This document shows positions 43,530 to 53,999 of a DNA stretch of 64,000 bases, one piece after another. The translations under genes were made by a program, and so were the position numbers. This DNA is from Acanthosepion esculentum. Taxonomy: Eukaryota; Mollusca; Cephalopoda; Sepiida; Sepiidae. Below the pieces are notes generated by a model. That model worked only from the letters and a program-made list of their open reading frames with translations, ran no database searches and was not told where the DNA came from. The stretch lies in the NCBI GenBank assembly GCA_964036315.1, contig OZ038485.1:78028460-78092459 (forward strand). The letters are read 5' to 3'. Each line of letters opens with the position of its first letter. Position 1 is the first letter of the stretch.

Positions 43530-44331
43530 GTGGGTATATAAAAGCATATATTTTTTCGGAGCTTAGATATTTTTGTTTGCTTTTATTTTACCTTTTTATT
43601 TTTATTTTAATGAATTTTTATCTTTTATTCACTTAAAATGATATTTTTTTTTATATTATTATAACTTATAAAGAAAGATCTTTTTAAAAATATATAATTC
43701 TTTGAAAAAAATCATTATATTAATTTCTGAAATTATCGTTAATTTACTGTTTTATTCTATTACTCAACTGATTTTTTAAAAATACACGGATGTCAAGGGC
43801 ATTAGACAGAAAATATTCAATGTTATACACCGACGATTGCCGTTTCCAAGCCATATCTCAAGTTTTCCCTTTTTTCTCTTTCTTTCTTTTTCCTTGACTC
43901 TCTTTGTCTCTTTTCTCTATTCCCATTTGATGATACCCTCTCTACTTCACTGCTCACATCCGATAAAAATAAGTCAACACGTTGCTCTCATCCCTACAAC
44001 TTCGCATATATCTTTTTAAACATTTCACTTCTCCGTTTTAAATACCTATCCCTCTATCCCTCTTCTACTGCCTCCACTTTATTCCCCCTTTTTTCCTTCT
44101 CTCATTCTGAATACATATCTCCTTTTTTCTCAATTTTGTCTTTATTCCATTCTCCTTTCCCCAATTTTGAATCTACATAAGAATAAATTATGTTTAAATA
44201 AATGTTTTGTGTCTGGTAAAATTTTAAATCAATTTTTTGTGAAAATGATTGGTTTGATGAGTTAAAATGGAAGTATCGTTTTTAATGAAATATTACCATG
44301 GACTTTCATAATTATACATGCATACACCCAC

Positions 44332-44333
<2 letters not shown>
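43526..44333. other. No gene seen
   Basis: Pyrimidine-rich stretch at 43,840-44,170 and AT-rich sequence; the plus strand is Phe/Ser-rich by composition only. Confidence 0.45.
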
Positions 44334-44414
<81 letters not shown>

Positions 44415-44505
44415 ATACATATATAAGGCGACACACACACACATATATATATCTATATACAATGGTGACAATTTTAAGGCACGCTATTTTTGTAAGTAAA
44501 GTGGT

Positions 44506-44568
<63 letters not shown>

Positions 44569-44677
44569 GAAATATAGTCTTAATGTGTGCTATATTTATG
44601 GGATAAAGTGCTCAATATCAGTGATAGAGCGTGTGTAAATATAAAAGTGAAGATAGAAGTCAACACTTAGGGGCCAC

Positions 44678-44715
<38 letters not shown>
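44334..44715. repeat. Three (TA)n arrays
   Basis: Runs at about 44,334-44,412, 44,508-44,565 and 44,679-44,715 with unique sequence between. The tcagtgatagagc segment near 44,618 recurs near 51,546. Confidence 0.9.
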
Positions 44716-44718
<3 letters not shown>

Positions 44719-44879
44719 AATAGTACTGCTGCTACCACTAAATCTCATGCCATATCAGTTGTTTGTTTAGCCCACGAGAGCCACCCTGTCTCTATCTGTA
44801 AGAATAATCTTACTTGCTCGTCAACGACATCGTTGGGAAAGGATGGTCTATAAATATTTGCCTTTTAAGAAAGAACAAT

Positions 44880-45725
44880 ACAAATGCAAAATGATGTATA
44901 CCTATATCTTATCGATTATGCATAAGCCTTTGATCATGTACAACATCAAGAAATATTTGACCTGACAGATAAGATTAATTTATTTGTGAAGGATATTAGA
45001 ATAATCCAGTATATATACTGAGAGCAAACACCCTGCTTATGGATAGAAAATGCATTCATTCAGTAGACAAAAATATAAAAAGGTGTAAGACAAGGATGAG
45101 GTTTTTTCACCGGACTTATTCAACTTTATCAGTGAAACCTAAGAGAATTAGAATTATACCAAGATTAATTATTGGCGACCACAATCATAACAACATAAAA
45201 TATGTAGATAACAGTGCTGTTAACAAACACTGAAAGAAAACTACAGAAACTCCTAGAGAAAGTAGTAAAAGATAGTGAGAGGAAAGAACTAAGCATCAAT
45301 TGTAAGAAGAATGTATTGTCTGCAAAATGAAGAGCACAAGATACGAACACGAGCTGGAGACGCCAAGAAAGTAATGTAAATATGTAGGCGGTGTTTTAGC
45401 AGAGGACGAAAATATGACGCTGAAATCCGAAGGCGAACTGGAATAGAGAAAGATGCTAAGCAAAGATGCAAGAAACTTTCGTTAGAAACAAGGGAAAGAG
45501 CGCTAAAGTGTTATATAATATCGGTCCTCCCATAGCGCATGAAGAGAACGAAAATGCGGTTCAACAAATGCATGCTGAGAATACCATGGACTGAAAATAT
45601 GTGTGAAACGACAACGTTTTAAGGAAAATAGAAAGAAAATGGACATTTATACTTAGAATCAGAAAGGGAAAATGCTAATTTCGAGGATACATAATGAGGA
45701 AATTGGGCTTGGAGAATTAGGAGTG
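44880..45725 (+). mobile_element. RTE-like LINE fragment, copy 3
   Basis: Conceptual plus-strand pieces: KAFDHVQHQEIFDL near 44,930, RIIQYIY near 45,000, GVRQG.GFFTGLIQL near 45,080-45,125, NNIKYVDNSAVN where YADD is lost, and FRGYIMRKLGLEN near 45,680. Multiple stops. 3' end missing. Confidence 0.75.
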
Positions 45726-45977
45726 GAACGCAATTGGTTTTTCATACATTTCATATTACATAACTTTTGATATTTCAAATCAGTTAGTTTATCTGTACAA
45801 CGCCTATGTCTATAATTTGTTTGAGTGATACATTGGGAAATAGATTTTCAAAGTCTAACATATTATATTAGTCCGGATGAATTATCTCCATTTATTAAGA
45901 ACTTTGGGTCTGAAGATATGGATATAAGAATATTCACTAAATAAATTATAACCGAAATGGATAGTTATGGTTTTTCT

Positions 45978-45978
<1 letters not shown>

Positions 45979-46026
<48 letters not shown>
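45979..46026. repeat. (TA)n array, Tc1 target
   Basis: TA run that abuts the left terminal repeat of the Tc1 element. Confidence 0.92.
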
Positions 46027-46028
<2 letters not shown>

Positions 46029-46030
<2 letters not shown>

Positions 46031-47291
46031 GGGGTTGGACAAAATAATTGAAACACTTGTTAAATTCAAAGAAAATTTATTTAATATGGAGTTGGCCCTC
46101 CTTTAGCCTCACAGACAGCTTTAATACGTCTAGGAATGTAATCATACAGCTTCCTGGCTTCATCCAGAGGAATTTTCAGTCATTCTTTCATTAAAACATT
46201 CTCCAGCTCTTTACGACACGACGGTGGAGGATAGCGGCTCCTACCTTGTTGCTCCAAAATGCATCACAAATGTTCAATAATATTGATATCTGGAGATTGG
46301 GGAGGCCACTCCATGTGTTCTAGCTCGCTTTCATGCTCTTCATACCAATTCTTAACCACTCGAGTGGTATGTATTGGAGAATTATCGTCTTGGAAGATGC
46401 AGTTACCATCAGGGAATAAAGTCTTGGCCATTGGATGAACATGATCTACCAAAATGTTCAGGTAATCTTTTCTGTTGATTCTACCATGCAGGGTAACTAT
46501 TGGACTGAGACATTTCAATGATATGGCGGTCCAAACTATCACTGATCCACCGCCATACTTCACTGTTGGAAGAAGGCGGTCAGCGTTGTAAGCTTCTTTG
46601 GGCTGCCTCCACGCATAAACTTGCCCTGAAGTTGGGAAAAGAGAAAAACTGGACTTGTTTGAGAATATGACTTGCTTCCATTGGTCTGCAGACCAGGCAT
46701 TGTGATCTCTGCACCACTTCAACCTCTTTTGAATGTTGCGAGTGGAGAGAAGAGGTTTCCTCACAGCGGCTCTTCCATGATATGCAGCCTTATGGAGCTC
46801 ACGGCGAACAGTTTTAGTAGAAACTGAACTATTCAGATGATTATTCAACTCAGCAGTCACTTTGGCGGCATTTGTCCGATGATTTTTTGCCACATTGCGT
46901 TTCAATGCACGTCAGTTCCTGTCAGTAAGTTTGCAAGTTCGACCCGAATTGCTACGGTTGCTAGAGGTTTTGTCCTGTTTCTCGAATTGCATCAGTGTTC
47001 TTGATATGGTAGCTCTTGAAAAACCAAACAGTTCAGCAACCTTCGTTATCGAGGCTCCCGCCATGCGAACTACAACAATTTGCTCTTTTTCGAACTCGGA
47101 GAGTTCACGCATTTAGCTTAAATTTTACTAAATTCTAAAAATAAATAAGACAAAGGCAGTAAATTAGATAAATAAACGTATTTACAATAGATATAACCTG
47201 CAATTAGGAAGTTTTAGTTAAAGTTCTTAATATAATAGGTGTTTGAAATATAGGAGAGGATTTTGCAGTTGTTCCAATTATTTTGTCCAAC
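46029..47291 (-). mobile_element. Tc1-like transposon, inactivated
   Basis: Terminal inverted repeats: left caggggttggacaaaata, attg; right (reverse strand) gttggacaaaataattgg. The last six or so bases of the right end are lost into the next TA array. About 1.26 kb with one transposase ORF on the minus strand. Inserted at TA between two TA microsatellites. Confidence 0.92.
46264..47112 (-). pseudogene. Tc1 transposase, broken
   Basis: Begins MRELSEFEKEQIVVVRMAG (helix-turn-helix), then RATISRTL and SNSGRTCKLTDRN, an in-frame TGA near 46,909, and ALKRNVAKNHRTNAAKV to SPDINIIEHL, where a second stop cuts the C-terminus at 46,264. In the DDE core the first acidic position lies in IFSNKSSF, where the family has SDES, so the catalytic Asp is Asn. 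The second (FQDDNSPIHT) and third (IIEHL) are present. Not functional. Confidence 0.9.
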
Positions 47292-47306
47292 ATATATATA
47301 TCCCTC

Positions 47307-47369
<63 letters not shown>

Positions 47370-47370
47370 C

Positions 47371-47446
<76 letters not shown>

Positions 47447-47447
47447 C

Positions 47448-47519
<72 letters not shown>

Positions 47520-47520
47520 C

Positions 47521-47556
<36 letters not shown>

Positions 47557-47557
47557 C

Positions 47558-47605
<48 letters not shown>

Positions 47606-47606
47606 C

Positions 47607-47652
<46 letters not shown>

Positions 47653-47653
47653 C

Positions 47654-47694
<41 letters not shown>
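47289..47694. repeat. (TA)n with seven CCCTCATT interruptions
   Basis: TA runs of unequal length separated by tccctcatt, near 47,300, 47,364, 47,443, 47,515, 47,551, 47,600 and 47,648. This looks like a higher-order repeat that grew by duplicating TA plus spacer. Confidence 0.93.
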
Positions 47695-47695
<1 letters not shown>

Positions 47696-48032
47696 TTTAT
47701 TACTGTAAACGTTATTTTAAATGGCTGTGCGTATTTCAATTGGCACTAAAATAAATTAAAACGTTCACTAAAGTCAACGTATATAGTAATAAAGAAATCA
47801 TGTAAAATAAGAAAATCCATTCAAATATCTATCTACCTATACACACTTATATAGTCATCCACACACAGTTTCGCAGCTCTTCAGTGGATATAAACTCGAC
47901 CGATTTGGCATCAGTCAGAGATCCTACACGTAAGCTGTCGGCGCACAGCAGAGAGAAAGGGAAATTATAACATTTTCTATACGAAATACGCCGGTAGCTT
48001 GGAGAGTTGAATACTTATGTGAAGAGCAATGC
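47695..48032. other. No gene seen
   Basis: Unique-looking AT-rich sequence. An SLC16-like exon was sought here and not found. Confidence 0.4.

Positions 48033-48094
<62 letters not shown>
48033..48094. repeat. (TA)n array
   Basis: Pure TA run bordering Penelope-like element 2. Confidence 0.95.
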
Positions 48095-48099
<5 letters not shown>

Positions 48100-49490
48100 T
48101 AAGAAAGGGATCATATTTTATTAATAAAAAAGGATACAAAAGTATCACAGCGATACTTCAGAAAAAATAATATCGTCGGCAAGTAAAACTAAGTGGTTGA
48201 AAAATTATTTTCAACAGCTGGTGTTACAATATACCAAAACTAGGGGAGGGAATAAAAAAACATCATATATGTAACGACAGATAGATGGAGTGGCGATCGG
48301 TAGTCCATTGGGACCTCTGATGGCCAACATTTTTATCGGTTTTCATGAGAAACAACTATTTGATAGGATTGCTAAGCCCTACTGTTATTTCCGCTCCGTC
48401 GATGATACGTTTACGTCGTTTTCTCCTCGTAGTAAAGCGGAATAATTCTTTTCATATCTTAATAATCTCCATCTCTTTTTGAAATATACTATGAAGGTAG
48501 AAGCGAATAATCAGTTATCTTTCCCGGGTGTATTGTTAGAAAGAACACCTTCGGGTTTTTTACTAGTGTTTACCAGAAGCCCACCTTTTCTTGGTTATAT
48601 CTCACTTGGTACTCATTTGTTCCCAAAACCAGGAAAATCGATTTTATCAATACCCTTACTCACCGTGCTTTGATGTTGTGTTCTGAGTTACCCAGAACGT
48701 GTTATCACAGCTACCATTGAACGGTAAAATTGTCAAGTTCAATTGAGTTAAGGTATATGGTCCCCCTAAAAGTCCTGTATATGTTAGACTATCGTAGATG
48801 GGTCCCGTGAGTCAAATATACGCCAATAAAATACCCTCTTCCATCAAACGGTGTTTTAATGCCGTATTGATACGGAATATTTTTTCAACCAGAAGGGCTT
48901 TTCCCTCTGACCGCAAGGATGTCTTGCCTGCCCATCAGAAGAGTTTAGATTTGTATCAGTATAAATGTCGATGTTGGATCGACTATGTGGGCAAGACTAT
49001 CCAGAGGTTAGAGGTTTTGATCGTCCAGCGTGTTCCGGACCAAGTACGTAGACATGAGCCTGTAGCATCTGGGTGTTCACAGGCTCATGACTCCGCTATC
49101 GGCGAGCATTTATTGAATTCTGTTCCTTGCAGGACGGACTCTTTATCATGAGTTCTCTGTCTTGCACTGGACACGGAGCAGACTCCACCTGGACATCTTG
49201 GGGCCTATTGTTATTAATCTACAACGCCCTGCCCTGTGTAGGCAGAGAGAATTAAAACACAAGATGGCCTTGTTCGGGGAGCTGGTCGCCAATTCCACGC
49301 TTAACCAGGAAAATGGTGTTTTTTGTTCAATGTTGAAAATAATTTTCCTTTTCAACCACTTAGTTTTACTTGCTGACGATATTATTTTTTTGAAGATGTG
49401 TCGGCCGAAAGGTACCTTCAATTTTAATCGCTGTGATACTTTTGTATCCTTTTTTATGAATAAAATATGATTCATTTCTTAAAGATCATT
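48100..49490 (+). mobile_element. Penelope-like element 2 with inverted flanking repeats
   Basis: RT and GIY-YIG pieces on the plus strand, flanked by inverted repeats of about 120-150 bp (48,100-48,222 and 49,333-49,485; shared aaaaggatacaaaagtatca and aagtaaaactaagtggttg as reverse complements). The right arm has an extra segment of about 38 bp near 49,393-49,430 (gaagatgtgtcggccgaaag) that the left lacks. Terminal repeats in direct or inverted orientation are a known feature of Penelope-like elements. Different lineage from element 1. Confidence 0.85.
48290..49150 (+). pseudogene. Penelope-like RT and GIY-YIG polyprotein, broken
   Basis: Plus-strand pieces: IGSPLGPLMANIFIGFHEKQ near 48,300, FRSVDDTFTSF (RT active site) near 48,390, NNLHLFLKYTMKVEANNQL near 48,465-48,510, RSPPFLGYISLGTHLFPKPG to 48,650. 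The linker and GIY-YIG then follow at 48,798-49,151: YQYKCRCWIDYVGKTIQRLE, VPDQVRRHEP, AIGEHLLNS. Two stops and a frame change separate them. Confidence 0.85.
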
Positions 49491-49516
49491 TTATTCTAGT
49501 ATAGCAATAATAATCT

Positions 49517-49519
<3 letters not shown>

Positions 49520-49594
<75 letters not shown>
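49520..49594. repeat. (TA)n-(TG)n array
   Basis: TA run followed by about ten TG units. Confidence 0.95.
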
Positions 49595-49703
49595 ATCAAT
49601 GAATAATTTAGACAAGTTTTGTCTACTTATTTTCTCATATTCACTTACACATGTTATTAAGTACTTCTCTTGATGGAAAAGATCAACAAAATTGTTTACT
49701 CAC

Positions 49704-49795
49704 GCTTTGTCCTACTTGTGTTTCAATGTTTTCCTCTGGTGTAAAACCAAATGTTGTTACTCCTTCCATTTGATCTTCAGAAGTTCGTCTACTTT
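49704..49795 (-). CDS. SLC16-like gene A, cytosolic-loop exon (candidate)
   Basis: Acceptor ttttag (phase 1), donor GTGAGT (phase 0), 92 nt. Translates SRRTSEDQMEGVTTFGFTPE then ENIETQVGQS, hydrophilic as expected for the loop between transmembrane segments 6 and 7. Its phase 0 exit matches the exon at 41,931. The loop is poorly conserved in the family, so the call rests on splice signals, phase and position. Confidence 0.5.
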
Positions 49796-50358
49796 CTAAA
49801 ATACCAATGATTAATTGCATAGTCATTTTACATGAAGAATAGAAGATTCTTGTTATAGATTGTGTTATTTATTTGTTGAACATAAACATAGACAAATTTT
49901 GACAGATCGTTACAAAATGTTCTTAAGCGACGAAAAAAAAAAAGAACGGTGTTTTCAGAGAAAATTTTTACTCCATATATTTGATCATTGATTGAAATCA
50001 AAAGTAATTTTTATAACATATTAAGTTTCTACATTTATACAAACTATTAAACTGAAATTCATTTACTTTATCAGGACAGAATTCACAAGTACACTGTTAT
50101 GACTGTGTTCAAAATTTGTTAAGTTTTCTTTGTTTTTATAAGAGATTTAGTTATTTTTATATGAATTTTGCAATTGGCTGTGTGTCTGACATTTGTGCTG
50201 TCAATAATTATGACTGTTTGGTTACGAGCAGTCATACCTTTCAGTAAAGCGTCAATGAATGGCAATAGTTGTAATTTTTCTTCAAATTTTTATTGACTTT
50301 ACCATTAATATCCGCCTCTGATGTCGTGGTGGAGGTATTACTTTAAGCATGACTATTG

Positions 50359-50423
<65 letters not shown>

Positions 50424-50581
50424 TGTACACTTTTCCACGAGTCTCGTACACAATGCCGTCGTCAGGTGCTGATTGAAAACTGACGTTGCATAATTTAAAT
50501 ATTGATATCTATACCGCTCTGTAATGATAGTGGAGCAATCTATTTATTTACGGGTGGGGTAATAAAATAAAATAAAATAAT

Positions 50582-50629
<48 letters not shown>

Positions 50630-50716
50630 CCAAATACAGATATATATCTATAATTTAAATACAAATTATTATGCTCACTATTTTATTAGTACCACCACTG
50701 AATGTTTAAAAATTTT
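49796..50716. other. Intron/flank with TA arrays and hammerhead-like hairpin
   Basis: TA arrays at 50,362-50,420 and 50,585-50,627. Between them, on the minus strand, a CTGACGA box (about 50,472) and GGAAAA (about 50,432), related to the motif at 63.84 kb. The exons for transmembrane segments 3-6 of gene A were not found here. Confidence 0.45.
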
Positions 50717-51167
50717 GAGAACCAACACCAACGGCCCTGGAAATAATAGAAAATAATCAGAGATGATTTGCTTGATAAACTGGATGACCACTTCCTTTTA
50801 TCATAAAAGTTTCGACTGTAACGATTCACAAACTTTTAAAATCACAAATATCTTAAATATATAATTAAGAACCACGAAATAATTGACATCTAGGAAATAA
50901 TTTATCAAAATATTTAATACATAAATCTCCATGTTATATTTTAATTCAATTTTAAAAATTATTGATTGACTTTTCGGGAGTGATGGATAAAAAAACGCGT
51001 AATATATAATTTTTCATTTTATTTTTTTTATACTAAAGTCTGATGAAAAGGATTTGCCTACAAATCTGAGGAGATTATGATTAACAGGAATAAAATTGGT
51101 TAATATTGTTTGTATATATTTTCAGACATTATTTCACACATACTTACCACCAAACATTGAAACAGCG
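50717..51167 (-). pseudogene. SLC16-like gene A, stubs of exons 1 and 2
   Basis: 51,148-51,167: only the last 20 bases of exon 1 (SMFGG) with a good GTAAGT donor. 50,717-50,736: only the first 20 bases of exon 2 (GPLVLVL) after a ccag acceptor, running into unrelated sequence. The intron between them matches intron 1 of gene B. The PPDGGWGW signature is replaced by unrelated sequence. This shows both the duplication and the loss of the 5' coding region. Confidence 0.82.
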
Positions 51168-51561
51168 CTTAAATGCCGCCATATCGGACGACTTTTAATC
51201 TAGCTTAAAGTTTTAGCTAGCTTAAAATTTTAAGCTAGTTGCAATTTTGGATACAAAAGGAAAATAAGAGTTATTCTCCTTCAACCATGAAAGCAACGAT
51301 AATGGCTAGTGTAATATAGTAATATATTTTTAACCTCGCATAATCTGGCAACTCTGAATCTGAGTTCAACGAAAATCGTTCCCTGCGCCTAACTTTTCTC
51401 GGGCTTTTGAATGAGCTTTGAATCATTGAAATCCGACCAGTGGGAGCGGAGGATTTGCTTGGACACACACAGAAACACACACACATACGCTGTACTTTAT
51501 ATGTAAGATATATATGCGCGGTACTTATTGGAAAGCGCTTAATATCAGTGATAGAGCTAAC
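51168..51561. other. Unrelated sequence replacing exon 1
   Basis: Contains short inverted repeats built on agctagcttaaaattttaag (about 51,197-51,240). No gene recognised; the 71-codon minus ORF has no family features. Confidence 0.45.
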
Positions 51562-51666
51562 ATATTCAGTTGTATGGATATGAGTTTGTGACCCTAGGCT
51601 TCATGCTTTAGCGACTGATGATCATAAAGCGTGAAACCCAGGGTTACAAACTTATATCCATACAAC

Positions 51667-51674
<8 letters not shown>
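51562..51674. repeat. Foldback, about 50-bp arms
   Basis: atattcagttgtatggatat and its reverse complement flank a centre near 51,615; arms also share cctaggcttcatgctttag with a few mismatches. The right arm runs into a TA array. Confidence 0.9.
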
Positions 51675-51715
<41 letters not shown>

Positions 51716-51721
<6 letters not shown>

Positions 51722-51753
51722 AGCTGTGAAACAGCGGAACGGTCTGTCTGTAG
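51716..51753 (+). ncRNA. Hammerhead ribozyme-like motif, degenerate left copy
   Basis: ATGATGA replaces CTGATGA where the TA array intrudes, stem II GCTG/CAGC is intact, GAAAC reads GGAAC, and GGTC keeps the cleavage triplet. Likely inactive. Confidence 0.65.
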
Positions 51754-52025
51754 ATGACAAAAATGTTGGCTCCTGAAAAATTAATTACGGTTGAGCTCTC
51801 TGGTTTGAGGTGTGAATTTGTAAACAGTGACTATTTAAGCTAATATTGCACGACTCTTCGGCAGAATTGAGTCACTGTCAGTCACTGTGTGTTTATCTAA
51901 ATCTAAAAATAAACACGCTAAAATTCACCTTCATTCCTGCCGTGCGCCGATGGCTTAATGGGAGAAGTTCCGACTAACGCAAATTCAGTCGGGTTTCGAT
52001 CCTAGCTAGAGGCAACCGGACATCT

Positions 52026-52070
52026 AGCCACACTGATGAGCTGTGAAACAGCGAAACAGTCTGTCTGTGG
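52026..52070 (+). ncRNA. Hammerhead ribozyme, near-canonical
   Basis: Helix I 5' strand CCACA, core CTGATGA (52,033-52,039), stem II GCTG-TGAAA-CAGC, GAAAC (52,053-52,057), A, cleavage triplet GTC (52,059-52,061), then TGTC and helix I 3' strand TGTGG (52,066-52,070). Every invariant core base is present. Helix III is about one or two pairs, as in minimal type I hammerheads of Penelope-like elements and retrozymes, which are thought to act best as dimers. Confidence 0.85.
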
Positions 52071-52089
52071 ATGACAATTATATATGTGT

Positions 52090-52173
52090 GTAGTTATTTA
52101 CGCGTTGTATGTATGTGCGTATATATATATATATATATATATACATATATATTTACGCGTTGTATGTATGTGC

Positions 52174-52229
<56 letters not shown>

Positions 52230-52283
52230 GCACATACATACAACGCGTAAATAACTATATATTTACGCGTTGTATGTATGTGC

Positions 52284-52341
<58 letters not shown>

Positions 52342-52412
52342 GCACATACATACAACGCGTAAATAACTATATATATTATATATATACGCACATACATACA
52401 ACGCGTAAATAA
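52090..52412. repeat. Array of TA-cored palindromes
   Basis: The segment ttacgcgttgtatgtatgtg, cg and its reverse complement alternate around (TA)n cores: half-units start near 52,097, 52,151, 52,225 (reverse), 52,261, 52,341 (reverse) and 52,386 (reverse). Two complete hairpins of over 100 bp result. Confidence 0.92.
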
Positions 52413-53064
52413 CTACACACATATATACATAAATACATATATATATATATTAATATACACCGACATATATATGTGTGTTCATACACATACCTTTACAGAT
52501 ACATAGACATATGCACATACAAAGACGCATATCTGCATACAAGCACATACACATGCAAAAATGCGTACACACATACACAACTGAGTACAAAATCAAAATT
52601 AGGATACGTGTGGCAAGGTAGGGGCATAAACCATGGGTATTCCGAAAAAGAAGAAAAAAAACAAATTATTAGAGGACTATAAATTAATATTACTTACCGA
52701 TCAGGACTTAAGGTTATTATGCTATGATAAGGTTAGGAAGTTAGGAACTGTATGGTAACTGAACTTGGCACCCTATTAACACCGAGGTGAAATTCTAAAT
52801 AACTTGTACAGCCAACAGAAATCCAACATGGAAGTTAACTTCGAACTCATCATAGGCCCGACGTTTGACTGGTTAATCGAGATCGCCCTGCTAACAAGTT
52901 AGAAATTTAGGCCATTTTTCCGCGACCCTCCCATTGAGGATATTGCTGCTTTTAAACCCTAAAATAACTGATTAATTAGTACTACCACCCGAGGAGGCAC
53001 ATAAAGTGTCGAAACATGATTGCATTTATGTAGCGGTTAATAATGTTATAATTGTTACTTAAAA

Positions 53065-53065
<1 letters not shown>
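52413..53065. other. No gene; Penelope-type terminal hairpin
   Basis: Near 52,985-53,040 lies accacccgaggaggcacat, then GTGTCGAAACAT and tatgtagcgg, closely parallel to 60,345-60,400. A degenerate hammerhead-like core (CCGAGGA, GAAAC). Otherwise nothing recognised. Confidence 0.45.

Positions 53066-53108
<43 letters not shown>
53066..53108. repeat. (CA)n array
   Basis: Pure CA run followed by a short TA run. Confidence 0.95.
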
Positions 53109-53124
<16 letters not shown>

Positions 53125-53186
53125 GTATATATATAAAAGCAGTTGCGAATAATTTGATCACCAGTTAATCAAGGCATCTTGATATA

Positions 53187-53373
53187 CAGTGTAACCCGGA
53201 TATAAGAGACCCGGATATAAGAGAAACCCAGATATAAGAGAGATTTTCTCTGGTCCCAAATTAGAGCCTGTGTTAATGTATATATAATAGACCAAACCCG
53301 GATATAAGAGAAACCCGGATATAAGAGACCCCGTCTCCGGTCCCGACAACTCTCTTATATCCGGGTTACACTG
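53187..53373. mobile_element. Tigger/pogo-like MITE
   Basis: Terminal inverted repeats of 23 bp, cagtgtaacccggatataag at the left and its exact complement at the right, flanked by TA on both sides. The interior has further copies of cccggatataagaga. Non-coding. The CAGT..AACC..GATAT type of end is usual for pogo/Tigger-related elements. Confidence 0.88.
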
Positions 53374-53414
53374 TATATATATATGTAAGCAAATATGTGG
53401 ATGTAGATCCCACG

Positions 53415-53576
53415 GTATGATGAAAAATATGGAAAAGACAAAACAAAATCTGAATATGCAAGTTTACTGTTTTAATGTTGTTTTACTGTCGACGTCAGTA
53501 AAACAACATGCAAGTTTACTGTTTTAGAACAGTAAACTTGCATATTCGGATTTTGATTTGTCATTTCCATATTTTT

Positions 53577-53582
<6 letters not shown>
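53415..53582. repeat. Complex foldback
   Basis: Outer arms atgatgaaaaatatgg and its complement; inner arms aatatgcaagtttactgttt with complement; a further gttttactgtcgacgtcagt palindrome in the centre. Followed by a TA array to 53,630. Confidence 0.88.
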
Positions 53583-53630
<48 letters not shown>

Positions 53631-53999
53631 TTCATTTATTTTAGTTTACAATATGTTTAATTAAGCCGGCGTTAATAAATTATAACAAATTTTGGTTTTG
53701 TCAATTCACTCAACTCAGGTTCACTTAAGCAATATATGTTCTGTAATTGTCGTGAGCATTTCTTTAGAGTATGGATACAATTATATGCCTACTTCAAAAC
53801 ATGTAATAAATTATGCTGGTAGGTCTCAACATTATTATGTTATATAGAAAGATATTGAAGATAGTTATCTTAGCTTGATACCTACACTTATTTCATAAGG
53901 CGGCGGCGGCACTTGATAGCTTCAAAATTATTTGTAAATTACGTTATTTTAGGATTGTTTATTATCACCGAACATTATTTTATATTTGTTAATGTTAAA
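53631..53999. other. No gene seen
   Basis: AT-rich; nothing recognised. Confidence 0.4.

Larger units (their letters stand above)
51716..52075 (+). mobile_element. Retrozyme-like unit: two hammerhead copies 317 bp apart with tRNA-like boxes
   Basis: A degenerate hammerhead at 51,716-51,753 and a near-canonical one at 52,026-52,070 lie in the same orientation, with cleavage sites 317 bp apart (51,744 and 52,061). The interior carries tRNA-type boxes near 51,955-52,010 (A-like tggcttaatggg; B-like GGGTTTCGATCC), so RNA polymerase III transcription is plausible. No coding capacity. The layout fits small hammerhead-bounded retroelements (retrozymes) reported in plants and animals. The left copy is cut by a TA array. 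Confidence 0.7.

Noticed and set aside
42862..43636. Long Tyr/Ile-repeat ORFs on both strands
   Set aside because: They are translations of TA/TG microsatellite; no start context, no other sequence. The same applies to ORFs at 44.3, 47.3, 48.0 and 52.1-52.4 kb.
46895..47116. Plus ORF opposite the Tc1 transposase
   Set aside because: Antisense shadow of the helix-turn-helix region.
50160..50300. Possible further SLC16 exon on the minus strand (LQLLPFIDALLKG before GTATGA)
   Set aside because: Stop just upstream, no acceptor in phase, and no match to TM5-6 of the family.
51945..52015. tRNA gene
   Set aside because: A and B boxes are present but the cloverleaf stems do not form; better read as the promoter of a short retroelement. 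The same holds for the heads of the SINEs at 37.9, 39.0, 57.6 and 58.8 kb.
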